The notes below the pieces were generated by a model. That model saw only the letters and a list, made by a program, of their open reading frames with translations. It had not been told where the DNA came from and made no database searches. Source: Isoetes taiwanensis (Eukaryota; Streptophyta; Lycopodiopsida; Isoetales; Isoetaceae). From it: a DNA stretch of 64,000 nucleotides. How positions within the stretch are numbered: the first letter of the stretch is position 1; each line of letters opens with the position of its first letter. The position numbers and the translations under genes are program-made. The stretch spans positions 4,643,279 through 4,707,278 of the forward strand of contig JAJEKV010000067.1 of NCBI GenBank assembly GCA_021234155.1. The letters run 5' to 3'. Below, one piece after another: positions 23,275 through 34,678 of the stretch.

Positions 23275-23691
23275 CCCTGGATTGGGGGATCCCGGAGGTG
23301 TGATCCCGGAGGACGGGATCCCCAGAGGGCGTGTGATCCCGGAGGGCGGGATCCCCTTACTGCGCAGTAACTGCGCAAAAAAAACGCCCCTTATAGCGAA
23401 AATCAGCCAAGTTTTCTTATGCTTTTTTCTTGGCCGATCTTCCACGGAATCAGCTGGGGTTTGTGCGAGGTTGGTCGGAATGGGCTTGAGAAGAGCTGCA
23501 GTTTGATGCCAAGGAGGAAGAGAGGGCAGCGCCGCTGCTATCAGCAGCAAAAATCCGGCCAAAAAATGGCCCTAAACTGCGCAGTCACCTTTTAACTGCG
23601 CAGTTAACAGCGAGATCCTGTCCTCCGGGATCACACGCCCTCCGGGATCCCGTCCTCCGGGATCACACCTCCGGGATCCCCCAATCCAGGG
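23275..23691. mobile_element. 417-bp foldback MITE flanked by TA (Tc1/mariner-like)
   Basis: CCCTGGATTGGGGGATCCCG at 23275 is matched by its inverted copy ending at 23691. The inverted match runs for about 85 bp per arm with few differences. TA at 23273-23274 and 23692-23693 is consistent with a TA target duplication. Each arm repeats GTGATCCCGGAGG motifs. Shorter ACTGCGCAGT palindromes lie inward on both sides (near 23359 and 23576). The middle has no transposase. A TA duplication fits Stowaway/Tc1-mariner MITEs, but the ends are not the usual CTCCCTCC, so the group is uncertain. Confidence 0.88.
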
Positions 23692-23699
23692 TAAAACTA

Positions 23700-24367
23700 T
23701 CTCACGCCTTTCATTTCTAGCAAATTTGTCAGCAATAAGAAATAGATTCGATACCTACCAATCATGTTTTGATATATACATGGAAAACCTAATGCCATGG
23801 TTGACGGCCAACAAACTCTACTTGTTTGATGTGACCAAGCTCATTTTGTAGTTGGGCAATCCTTTCCCACTTTTGTACGTCACACACATATATACGACTC
23901 ATAGAATGCACAATTGTACTTCCAACAAACATTTTCCTTTACGCCCCTCATAACAAAAAGTGTCTTATGGAAAAGCACAAACAATTCTCTCACAAACACC
24001 ACTTCATAACATCAAAATCTCCTATATCTTTCTACATATATGATTGCCTTATAAGACCCGTAATCTCAATTTTACCCATATAAAAAATTCAAAAAGGATC
24101 GACAAGTGGAATGGAATGGATGGGATGGAACAAAATGGAATGTAGCTAGTTTGAAAGAGTTAGGAACAAATTTTGGTATCGTGGTCTTTTCTATTAGACA
24201 CCAGTAACGTTATTGTCCTAAGTTGAGTTAAAATATTACACCCATGTGATAGGTTTCAGTTCCTAGGGTCTTTTAACTTTGCATAAAGATGTATGCCTAA
24301 CATATGCCTCTTCAAGATAGGAAGGACCTAGTAAGCAATGTTGGTGTTGGGTGTTGGCGATGTGGTG
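23700..24367. other. No recognised gene
   Basis: AT-rich sequence with only short frames. A run of GGAATGGAATGGATGGGATGG near 24107-24128 is a minor local repeat. Confidence 0.35.
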
Positions 24368-25325
24368 TGATGTAAATTGCCTCTTCTTCTTTGTTACTAA
24401 CTGTATGTAAGTATATAAATCTTAACTAGTAAACATGTGCCCGGCGTTGCCGGGCTAATGTCCTGGCATGCGTTTTTATTTAGCCTTTAACATCCATATG
24501 TGCAACTTCGACAACAACGCAGTTGATATTGACATGCAACCCTCTCTTTGTTAATTGATGTATGTCAACTTAAACTAATGGATTGTGTAGATTAGGAATG
24601 TGTACTCAAACATGCATTTTTTATGTTAATGGTAGCAGTGCCCAACATTAGTGCGAATAATATATGCTCACTGAAGTATACGCCTTGATAGTTATGTGCT
24701 TTGATAGTTATGGGCGACTTCAATGTACATGTATGGAAGATGAGCGCATAGTGTATTGAATAGAGTATATGATGAAGATGAGTGCATACTATATGTTCAA
24801 TAGGGCATATGCCATGAGTGCATACTATATGTTCAATAGGGCATATGCCTTGGTACTTATCGACGACTTCAATATGTATATGATGAAGATCTCACCTATT
24901 GGTCTCATTGGACGATAAAAAAATCATTCATTCGTATAATCTAGAGGAACATATAGGTTGTTAAATGAACTTCGCATCGACAATTATAAAACCACCCTGT
25001 AAAATTGTAAGCTATCTCGGTTAAATAGTGCCAAGGTTGCATAATGTATCCTTTGGACAACGCAGTGAACGACATTTATTAACATCGCATCCCAAAGCCA
25101 TATAGAGAAAGAAAGTGCCCGGCATTGCCGTGCGTAACTAATATGTGTATCATGTATGATTTGTGGTAATCTTTTCAAACACCTTGTTAATTGTTCATCA
25201 CAAATGTGGGTCAATTTCAATTAATGATATTGGTTCTAAACATCTAATTGTTCGTTATTTAGATTAGTGATGTAAATTGCCTCTTCTTCTTTGTTACTAA
25301 CTGTACGTAAGTATATAAATCTTAA
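24368..25325. repeat. 58-bp direct repeats exactly 900 bp apart
   Basis: TGATGTAAATTGCCTCTTCT and the following bases to AATCTTAA occur at 24368-24425 and 25268-25325 with a single T/C difference. Between them lie two GTGCCCGGC(G/A)TTGCCG(G/T) motifs (24437 and 25096) and two head-to-tail copies of GAGTGCATACTATATGTTCA (24780 and 24814). The second 58-bp copy directly abuts the truncated RT of LINE copy C. The arrangement suggests a duplicated element end, but no type could be assigned. Confidence 0.85.
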
Positions 25326-25336
25326 TTGTAGTAAAT

Positions 25337-27062
25337 TATAAGCATGCCCAAAACTTTAAAGCCCGCTTGTCCCACAGCTCGTACTCCCATGTTCTCTGCC
25401 CATCTGCTTAGTTTGCTATTAACCATAGTAGCGAAAAGCTTAGCATATAGGCTGCTGATCATAATCATCCTATAGTTGCTGGGATCTGACTTTTCACCCG
25501 CTTTATGCAAGGGAACAACCCTGTTCATTTGCCATTCCCGTGGGAAGCCTTCTCTCAATACCATATTCATTAATTTCAGCAATGTTCTGTGTATCCCCTC
25601 TCCTGCCCACTTAAACATTTCCGCAACCAGCCCCAAGTTATCTGCAGCTTTCCCATTTGCCAATGTTTCTAGCCCATCCTGTATATCTTCCATTGTGAAT
25701 TCCCATTCTACATTGAGATCTGCTAGAACAGTGTCTTTTACGCCTGGTACATTGTATATTTTATTAACTTGGCTGATTAATGGCTCTACCTCCAGCAACT
25801 CACCCTGTTCCATTTTTGGTTTAAACCTTGCCCAAAACTTTTTTAGGTTCGACCAGCAGGTCTCCAATCATTCGCATGTGTTTTTGGTATAGAAACTTTT
25901 TCTTTTTCGCTTTCACTAGTAACATATATTCCCTCTTAGCCATACTTTTCTCCCCCCCCCCCTTGCATGCTTAAATTTCTGTCGTTTTGCTTTGCACTCC
26001 TCATCAAACCAGCTATTGCATGGGAGCCCTTTTAGCCTACGTTGGGAAACAAAACACTTCTTTGCTGCCTCTATTACCAATTCACTAAGGCTCACAGTAA
26101 GCTCTTCCACCTTTTCAGGCCAATCCTTGCACATGGCACAGGATTCACATAAGGAGTTGTACTTATCCGCTTTGTTATACTGCATGTAAATCTTTTTACT
26201 AGGGCTGTCCACTACCTTTCTTGCAATCTCTTGGCGTTTAATATGCATGGTGACAAAGATAGGCACATGATCTGATTCCGTCCTTTCTTCACCAACATCT
26301 ACATCTGAAATAGTTCTCATTAGCCTCGGGCTGGCTATCACTAAGTCTACCACACTAGCACCTCTACAAGTGGGCTTACTGGAGTTCCTGTATTTTTGAA
26401 GACCGTTATAAATGATCATATCGAGTCCTGTGCACATATTTAGTACATGATTTCCTTGTGGTGTGGGCCATCTAATTCTATCTGCTGATTCTCTATGCCA
26501 CCCTAGTTCCTTCATCTCATTTCCGTCATTCATCTCCATCCACAAAGGATCTCCTTCGATGCTAGTCATTGCTGCTTGCTTCTGTGCTATCCTGCCATTG
26601 AAGTCACCCATTAAGATCACTTCTCCTTGCTGCATAAACTTTAGAACATCCTGTTCTAAGTCAAAAAAAGGGATCATCCCTATCTATCTGCCCCCAGTTA
26701 TAAACTGGCGATTCACGTGGCGGGTAATAACACCCTGCTATGTAAGTTTTATTCAAAGGTCCCAATATCTCAATCCATATATACTGCAAAGATTTTATGC
26801 CATGTACTAACTGTATCATCCCTCGCAGCTCATGTTTTATGTAACAAGCAATCCCACCGAATCCTTTAAGCCTCCAGTGTTTATGATGCCATACTGAGTG
26901 AAGACATGTAAAACCTGGAATGTCTAATAACCCTTTTTCCTCATTTTCACAAGTTTCTAACAGAAATAAAACATCTACTTGTTCAACAATATCACTCATA
27001 GTTGCTACTTTAGTTGAGTTCAGACTGTTTATGTTCCAGCACACAACCCTGATGGTCCCTAA
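25337..27062 (-). pseudogene. LINE copy C: ORF2 (endonuclease plus start of RT), broken
   Basis: The endonuclease begins VVCWNINSLNS and continues VDVLFLLETCE, GGIACYIKHEL and YIAGCYYPP. After a frameshift at a T7 run (26668-26674) it reads VILMGDFNGRIA, then VVDLVIASPRL and the terminal ESDHVPIFV, so all main EEP motifs are seen. A second frameshift lies at a long C run (25955-25964), and a third near 25870. The RT fingers follow: LANGKAADNLGLVAEMFKW, VVPLHKAG and SNYRMIMISSLYAKLF. It ends at AVGQAGFK, with no palm or YADD. The first two frameshifts sit in homopolymers, which fits recent decay or sequencing error. Confidence 0.85.
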
Positions 27063-27065
27063 TTC

Positions 27066-28094
27066 CTATGCATCTTCTTCTACTATGACTCTTCCTCTGC
27101 GCCAGTATGCTTTTTTGCCATTCTGTCTTGCTTCCTTGAAGATCTGAAGTTGTGCTTTATATTCTTGCAACTGGTTTTTAGTGAGGTCATCGTTTATCCA
27201 GACATTTCATTTCCCTTTCAGCATCATTTTCTTTTTCAAAACATTGAGCTTATCTTCCCTGGACCTGAATCGAACTATAATGTGTCGGTTGCCACTATTT
27301 GGCTTTCCGATACGAAAAGCCTCGGTTATTCCTGCGTCCATAATCTGAAGCTCTTGTTCACACAAAGCCACAACTAAATCCTTGGTCTGTTCCCCTGTTT
27401 CTTCGGGCATGCCTATGATTCTTACCTTTAATGCTTTTTCCTTCTTTTCTTGCTCTTCAATATATGCAGAAAGCTGAGTTCTTACCTCCAGGATATCTTC
27501 ATTAGCTTCTAACATACTTGCTGGTCCGTCAGTTTCATTACTCTGTCTAGTCACTGATTGTTTCAATGTTTCCATTTCAATTTTCATACGTTCCTGGAAG
27601 CTTTCCAATTCAGCCTTCATGGCATCTTTGCATCTATCTATTTCATGCTGCACATGAGATAACAGGAAGGATTTGAGATCGTTGACCATACCTTGTACCG
27701 AGATCTCCATCGACATTTTCATGGACACCAGAGAATGATCCATTGCCTGTCGCGTCTGGCCGATGGCTTGCAGCAGATCCTGCTTGGTCAGTACCTCTGA
27801 TGGCGTAACAGCAAAACCCGGACCCCCTGCTTTGTCTGTTCCAGCACCGATTATGACAGAAGAGTCCCCTGTTTTTTAAGCCTTTGTGACAGAGGAGCCC
27901 TCGATTTTTGGAAGGCCCGTGACAGATACACCAGATAAGCCCTTTGTTTTTCCCGGGACTCCTGTTTTTTCGGCTGTTCCAGAACCTGGTCGGGTATCAG
28001 AGTCTGATGAAGACGACCCATCATCATCTTTTATAATATTTCCTTCTTTTTTATTTCTTCCAACATTATCTGCAGACTGTTTCCTACGTGCCAT
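27066..28094 (-). pseudogene. LINE copy C: ORF1 (L1 ORF1p-like), two in-frame stops
   Basis: One frame of 343 codons runs from ATG 28094 to TAG 27066, with only two internal stops: TAA near 27876 and TGA near 27207. The N-terminus is basic then Ser/Asp-rich (MARRKQSADN, SSSSDSDTRP). The middle is a coiled coil (KAELESFQERMKIEMETLKQ). The C-terminal half has the ORF1p RNA-binding pattern VRIIGMPEETGEQTKDL, FRIGKPN and IIVRFRSREDKLNVLKKK. After the TGA it continues INDDLTKNQLQEYK and GKKAYWRRGRVIV, the usual end of L1 ORF1p. ORF1p coats element RNA as trimers. Two point stops in an otherwise intact frame indicate a young inactive copy. Confidence 0.85.
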
Positions 28095-28179
28095 CCTTTA
28101 CGCCCCAATCCCCAAAAAAAACCTTAGAAATTTCAAACCAGCTAACAAGCACTAGACCAAAGAAACAAAGCACTTCAAA

Positions 28180-28182
<3 letters not shown>

Positions 28183-28216
<34 letters not shown>

Positions 28217-28221
28217 CGAGT

Positions 28222-28262
<41 letters not shown>
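28183..28262. repeat. (GA)n microsatellite in the LINE copy C leader
   Basis: Two GA runs, about 28183-28211 and 28223-28262, are separated by AAGAGACGAGTT. On the element's own strand this is a CT-rich stretch just upstream of ORF1. It creates artificial R-E and S-L frames. Confidence 0.95.
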
Positions 28263-28265
<3 letters not shown>

Positions 28266-28420
28266 GTTGGCCACATCGACTTAGAGATGACGAGAGACAA
28301 TATGGAGAGATGGGAGAAGGGAGAGATGGGTGAGAGTGAGTTTTGTTGACTCTCACCTCGAGAGAAAATTTCTCCCTAACAGCAGAGAGGGGCATTCTCA
28401 TTACGTTTGACTGTTAGGGG

Positions 28421-29690
28421 GTACCCTCCGGAAATGGAAATATTCTATCCCCAAAAATATTTTCACGGCAGAACAGGGGTATGACAGCGGAATGCCATGG
28501 CGGCCCACAACCGATTCAGAACAGGGACTTTCAATTCATAGCGGTTTTCGATTCATAGCTTTCGAGATTCACAGGGTGACTTCCGGATTCACAACCGTCC
28601 ACAGATTCCTAGATTCAAGATTCATTTTAACAGAATAACACGATTTTGGTTTTAGAATAGGGTTTCTTCTTTTGATTTCTTCTTTCTTCTTTTTGAAGCG
28701 ACCCTGCATTCAAATGAGCTTCTGAGCTTGCTTCTGAATGAATAGTTTTAAAAGAAAAGATATGGCACAGTATTGCTTGCTCCACAGTTTTTGACACAAT
28801 TTTGCTTGCTCCAAAACATAGCTTCATTTGAATCCAGGTTTTTGCCATATCCAGTACAAATCCGGCAAGGCATGGCTTATTTGACCCATATCGGTCCGTG
28901 AGGGGCAAACCCATGCTCTATTTTATGAATGTTATAAACTTGAATCCCTGTTCATAAGCTTCTTAGCCACCCAAATAACACCGCAAATCTTCGGGCAAAG
29001 CTTGACAAATTTTAGAAGCCAAAGTGGAGATGAACCCACAATCTCCGGTCGGCCAGATCTTTATAGCTGCGAAGGAAAGGGCATATGAAGAAAAGCAGAC
29101 GTCATAGCTTCAAGCTTCAATTACTGACCATCCCTGGCATTTCGAGACATCGTAAACACGGCACAAAAAGGCTGACCTTAACAACTAGAAGTGGGTTCTT
29201 CTCGGTTCTGCATTCCTTTTAGCGTACAAATCAGTAAACAACAACTCATTCTTTTGCGAGAGGATCATGCTCGATAGTTTACTATAACAACAGAAAGTGG
29301 GTGTATAGAGGCTTGTAAAAAGCGAGAATACAATGAGTAAATATGCTTATTAGGCATTGAAGAGAGCCAAAACACCATGTTTAATTTGGATTTCCATTTG
29401 TTAAACTCTTTGCCGTAAAGGCTTCAAGCTTCAAGCTTCAATCTGCACTGTATAAGCATAAGCACTATTGATGGTGGCCCTAAGCGTAAGCAGGGGATCT
29501 CCCCCCAAAAAAAAGAATCCCGGAAAACTTTTTGGTAAGAAAAATCGATATTTTTGGTCTTTTCCCTCTAACGGGCCTGGTTAAGGGACGAGAGATTATT
29601 ATCTCTCATCATCTCTCACAATATACGGTATAAAAATTGTCTCTCGCCGTATAGCACGAGAGACAATTTTTTTTCGATCATGTGGCCGAC
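28421..29690. other. No recognised gene; inverted GAGAGA/TCTCTC words near 29590-29670
   Basis: No coding frame of note. Around 29590-29670, ACGAGAGATTATTATCTCTC and TATACGGTATAAAAATTGTC, with nearby CGCCGTATA, form short overlapping inverted repeats. Their role is unknown. Confidence 0.35.

Positions 29691-29692
<2 letters not shown>

Positions 29693-29722
<30 letters not shown>
29693..29722. repeat. (AG)n microsatellite
   Basis: Fifteen AG units directly abut the first copy of the neighbouring 66-bp repeat. Confidence 0.95.
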
Positions 29723-29726
<4 letters not shown>

Positions 29727-29899
29727 GGTGATAGGAGGAAGAGTTTGTTTTTTGAAATTTTTTAGTGAAGATGGTTGATTAAATTATAAACATGCCCCAA
29801 AACTACTTGAACCAAAGCAAATTGCTAAGAAAGAGTTTGGGCGATAGGAGGAGGAGTTTGTTTTTTGAAATTTTTTGGTGAAGATGGTTGATTCAATTT
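29720..29899. repeat. Two-copy direct repeat of about 66 bp, offset 113 bp
   Basis: GAGTTTGGGTGATAGGAGGA... at 29720-29785 and GAGTTTGGGCGATAGGAGGA... at 29833-29899 share GAGTTTGTTTTTTGAAATTT and GTGAAGATGGTTGATT. In the 50 bp between them, TTATAAACATGCCCCAAAAC resembles the sequence at the broken end of LINE copy C (25337-25355). Confidence 0.88.
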
Positions 29900-31860
29900 G
29901 ACTGCTTATGCATGGTGATACAAATAAGTTACCTAGGTGTCCATTATTTTGAGATGTCTAAGGTCTGAATAATTGCAATTTATGGTCTACTAGTTATGGT
30001 GCCCGACCAGGCTTTAGTAACAATTTGAAGGGGGAGGGGTGGTTGTTTGTTGGCCAAAAGGTCCCTTGATGAGGATAAAAACCTATTGTGCACAAAATTA
30101 TTAATTTGATCTCAGACGTTGAATTGTACATATGTAGTAAGTTGCGCTTGTTTATATGGTAACTTATATGGAGACATTCTATGGTCAAGCGTTGCCATTA
30201 TGAACCTAAACAAATTTGTGTTGGAATGTTAAAGCAACAATCATTTCCAAAGGTAGAATTATGCTTCACCATGTACCATCTCAAACCAAATTGTCATCCT
30301 GAAATAATAGAAATGTGCGCTTGAGCATCAATGCTCATGCTTAAGATTTTTATTAAATGAAATAGAAGAAGTCATCTAAAATAATGGGAGTGTATAACAA
30401 CCAAGTTGGGACAAAGGATTGAATTTGAATAGATGTTGGAGAATCCCATTTTACCCATGATGGTGCTAGAAATGAAGCATAAGGCCACTATTATAACATG
30501 TTGTAAATCATATAATTTGTTAATAAATGATAAGATTTGCAATTATTGCATATGGATAACATTCAATAATACAGATGTACATCGCATTTATCTTTATAGC
30601 AAACTATTGTACAATTATGAACACAACGCTTAGACCAATCCATTAATCTGCAAATATAGAGATCAAAGGAGAAACCTTTTTGTTGTTTCATGATGGTTTA
30701 ATTCCATAGTGTAATCAAATGTAGGAAGAAATGTAATTCAAGCAACTGCAGTGCTATTGTTGCATGTAATAATGTTGTGCTTTCATAGAAGCAAATACAT
30801 CAATGTACGTGTCCTTCAATAGTTTGTTTGAAGAGCCAACAACAAAGTCGTGCTATTCAAGCTTGAAATGGATGCTCCAAGCTTGAAATGGAAAATAATG
30901 TTTGCTGACTAAAGACATTTCTACTTTAAATCTTGGTGATTCCAAGGTTATAAAAAGAAATTGACTCTTGAAATCCACGCAATTACTATAGAAATATTTG
31001 GGCCCATGTTTTTCACTTGATCCGTTCTGGACCATTACTCAATTAGTTGATGTATAGATGGCTACCATAAGGACACTCTGGCCAAGTCAACATGCACATC
31101 TGTTCTAACTTCATATGTTTCAATTGGTCTTCATCCTAGAGAAGGCAAGCAGCTGTAAGAAAAGCCTCAAACAGCCAAACTATTTGTACATGGAAACAAA
31201 AATATAAAGGAAGCAAAATATAAGATCATTGTGATCATTTTAAAGAAAATATAATATCATGGTCTAAATTTACCCTAATTATACTGCAAAGACCTACCTT
31301 ATAATCATTGATAAAGCACAAAATGTGAATGGGGTGTAATCTACCTACAATGATCTCTTAATAGAATGTCAATCTTCTGTTCTACAATGTGACATGTGTT
31401 GCATAAAAGATTGCAGAGCATGACATCTAGATTGCACACAAATCTGTCAAATCTCGAAGAAAAGATGCATCATTATCATTCTCTAGCTCGACCTAGATGG
31501 AAAAATTTGCCTCTGTTACAATAATGGAAATAAAGGTCTTTCTGTAAGTAATAAAAGTTTACATTTACAAATGTAAATAAACTCATAATGCAGGTAAATG
31601 TTGCATACCTACATCATCGCTTTAGATCCACATAATGCAGCTTCATGTAGCTTTATGTCAATTAAATTAATGTTGCTTTTCAAAAGCAATCTGTCTTCTG
31701 TCTTGCCATACCTATCTGCTTAGCAAGAAAACTGACAAATATGCAGCATGATAATAAACAAACCTAACGAAATAAAGCTTACACAAACAATGAACCCACC
31801 CAAAGTGTGGAAGCCCATGATTGTAGATAATGCACTAACCAAAGCTTCATCCCAGCCAAC
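29900..31860. other. No recognised gene
   Basis: AT-rich, with only short frames on both strands. No domain, RNA gene or element end was recognised. Confidence 0.4.
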
Positions 31861-31864
31861 AGGT

Positions 31865-32275
31865 TTTACACATCTTGGCTTGCTTATTTGCTTGCTTCAT
31901 TGTCCAGGAACAAGCTGGTAGCTATTGCATCAATTCGCACGGGGTCCCACAGGCTACGGATTGAGACAGGTAGATGGGAGCGGCCGCAATTACCGCAAGA
32001 AGGGAGACTATGTGCCGGTTGCCAGTTACAGGTTATTGAAGATGAAAGCCATACTCTTCTGAGTTGCCATGCTTTTGAGATAGTCCGGAATCATTTTTTG
32101 ACCTTAGCATTCCATTCCACGCTTCCACAACTTCTCAGAGCACCATCTGTGCATGACTTGGCATTATACATACTTGAGGTTCTAGATAAACGTCTGCAAT
32201 TACTGAGCCCTCAGTAGTCATTATCTCCGCTTGTCTAGTATCACCATTACTGCAAAGGTTTTTTAATCCTAGTAG
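31865..32275 (+). mobile_element. 3' terminal fragment of a LINE of the copy A family
   Basis: The plus frame 31888-32217 reads TGSHRLRIETGRWERPQ then CAGCQLQVIEDESHTLLSC. This is the C-terminal zinc-binding tail of a LINE RT (C-x2-C-x9-H-x4-C). The same EDESHxLxxC motif ends copy A at 3624. Downstream, AAGGTTTTTTAATCCTAGTA at 32250-32269 matches copy A's 3' tail. The fragment is 5'-truncated inside the RT C-terminus. Confidence 0.8.
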
Positions 32276-32307
32276 TAATGATTGCTCTAGTGTTAAATAT
32301 GGTGTAA

Positions 32308-32803
32308 TTGAAGGTCCTCTTCCAACAACTCTTGCCCAGGTATTCAGAGCGCCATCTGAACAATTATAGATGTCGATGCCCTCACAGATCCCGAAAACAG
32401 TGCAGAGGGACTTTGAAAGCCAGAAGCATCAAGCAAAAAATGGTTTACCGCTCGCTTCTCAACTGGACAAACTGCATCAAATCCACCGCGATATCAAGTG
32501 GCCACAAACATAGCATGCACTCCCTACCGATGGATTCCCTGTCGCAGAGAAAACCCTCGGATCCTAAATCCGTGCAAGTTTGTCACATATGATCCACTTG
32601 AAAACAACCCAAAAGTCCTTGCCAAAGTATTACCTGGCTGGAGCGATGAGACTTGGGGTGATAGATGGAATAACCCTAGCATAACTGCAAAAACATCCAC
32701 GAAACTCCACCTAAGAACTCCACCAGAGAAGCAACTATTGTATCAAAATGATTTGAGGATAAAGAAATGTCGCAGCTTTTTGCAGAGAAAAAAGAATAAA
32801 TGA
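32308..32803 (+). other. Unrecognised open stretch
   Basis: Overlapping plus-strand frames (32308-32592 and 32498-32803) are hydrophilic. One contains PYRWIPCRRENPRILNPCKF and VLPGWSDETWGDRW. I do not recognise a family. The Trp/Pro-rich composition and fairly even codon use suggest a remnant of a real coding exon, but splice structure could not be resolved. Confidence 0.25.
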
Positions 32804-32866
32804 TTGGGTTAGATTCTAAAGTGTTTAAGGAGCTATAGAGTAATAGCATGATCTTTGGAATGCAAT

Positions 32867-33933
32867 CTTTGTTACCCGGAACGGGACGGGAACGGGAACG
32901 TGGACCTAAAATTTGGAACGGGAACAGGAACAAATCGGAACGGGAACGACCAACATTCGAAATTTTAAAATCTAAAAATAGTTTTGGCGTTCCCTTTGCA
33001 TAATGATCATTGTGGAACACTTAGAATTTAAAAATGATTCATAGAGACCGCTTTGAAGATGAAAACATATTAAACCACTCCGTAGATGCTTAATTTTTTA
33101 TATAACATTATTATATTCAAGACTGAAAACATAGTAGTACATCTATAATTCTAACGCAATAGGAGTCTAAAATAAACAAGATAGGGAAGTTAAACTTAGG
33201 CACTGAGGCCTTTGATAAACTAAAAAAAATGCCTGTTGCAATATTTCCCTTCCCTTAGAGATACTGTTTCTCAAAATTAATAGTGTCATTTAATATGTTA
33301 CAATGCAGCACTACAAATCTCCATCAAAAAATAAATTATACAGTTATGCAGCAAGTTTTCTCAACTCTTTAACGCCCCTTAATGCTCTTAAACTTACTCC
33401 TCCTTTGCCGCCTAGAGTCTCCCATAAGTCGTTCTTCAAGAACACATGGCTTCCTCCAATGCAAGCCCCTCTGACGGGGCTGGGAAAACAAATCGAAATT
33501 CCTATCATTAAAATGCAAAATGGATAGATTATAAATGAGATCGCAAATCGAGAGATACAGCAAAGGAAAAACGTAAATTAAACAACAAACAAGAGAGAGA
33601 CAGTCATGAAATATATGTGTAGTCCACTGCAGAGCACGTTATGTGTGTGTTTATGAAAAACACTGAACAAAGAGCCATTGCCAGTTGCACCATTCCTTCC
33701 TACCAAAAAAAGAAGCAAAGAAGAAGAAAAAATGAACTATAAACCATTGATTTTCTTACTTTTTTTTTAGGAACTTACCAGGAACACCGTTCCGAAAGAT
33801 GGGAACGGTGTTCGGAACGGCGTTCCCAGTAACAAACCGTCCGGAACTGGAGCTTGGCATTCGGGGAACGTGGAACCCTAGGGAATGCGTTCCGAACGGG
33901 AATGCGTTCGGAACGGCGTTCCCGATAACTATG
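32867..33933. mobile_element. Candidate non-autonomous DNA transposon with GGAACG-rich ends
   Basis: The left end CTTTGTTACCCGGAACG (32867) and the inverted right end CATAGTTATCGGGAACG (to 33933) match at 13 of 17 positions. Both flanks are packed with GGAACG/CGTTCC hexamers: about 32877-32946 on the left, 33782-33923 on the right. The roughly 1-kb body carries no recognisable transposase. Subterminal hexamer clusters are typical transposase-binding arrays, for example in hAT elements. I could not find an 8-bp target duplication, so superfamily and exact ends stay open. Confidence 0.6.
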
Positions 33934-34678
33934 TTAGAGGCCCAATTGATTTGGTGCATCTTGAAGCAGTGGCCAAATCCGCTTGCTTAAACAAACAGAA
34001 AATGTGTCAACACACAAAGAATGGTGCAAAATCGGCTAAATACCCAATCGAACCTGCATCTTTTGCAGTCAAATTGTTCCTCCCACTGGTGCAGCTGTGC
34101 ATCTATCCAAAAAAAATAAGGTGTATCTCACAATGGTGGCTTCCATGCCATATTTGCCGGAATGAGGAACAAGGCAAGGATTAGGAATAGAAGCGGGATG
34201 AAAATTAGACAAAACTAACCGTGGTATCCATGCTGAAATCCCTAAACCCACTCCTCGAAAGCAATTAAAAAAAAATTTGTTTTCCATTTCTGGATGAACG
34301 CAAATGGCCCAAAAAAAACAAGGTGCTGCGCACGAAGGGTTGCCCTCCGTGTCTCGAGGGTGAAGTGGCTTAAATCATCTTCAAAGTCATGTTTTCACAA
34401 TCAATCAAAATTGCTACTTCAAAACAATATAATACTTGATACTTGATTCTTGTTTTCAACAAGAATTTCATTCTTGATCTCTAAAATATCAGTATCATTT
34501 GAAGTATATGAGAAAACAGTTTCCTGTCTTCTTGTTCATTTGTCATATACATGTTAGGTTCATATGGTGAGACATTAGTTACACATAATCAAGCAAACAT
34601 GGTTGGAGAGTCACTTGGAGGTACATGTGTCATCAGCAAAGAGTAAGACAACATAAACAATAAAATAAACACATTTAC

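Larger units (their letters stand above)
25326..28420 (-). mobile_element. LINE copy C (minus): ORF1, endonuclease, 3'-truncated RT
   Basis: Read on the minus strand it has a GA/CT-rich 5' leader (about 28420-28095), ORF1 (28094-27066) and ORF2 from about 27062. The RT stops abruptly after the fingers near 25340. ORF1 plus APE endonuclease plus RT is the L1 type plan. Loss of the 3' half, rather than of the 5' end, means later deletion or rearrangement, not ordinary 5' truncation. The break coincides with the 58-bp direct repeat ending at 25325. Confidence 0.85.

Noticed and set aside
23272-23562. 96-codon minus-strand ORF
   Set aside because: It runs through the foldback arm of the 417-bp MITE; composition follows the repeat and there is no known domain.
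28084-28401. RERERER and SLSLSLSL frames
   Set aside because: Translation of the GA/CT microsatellite in the LINE leader.
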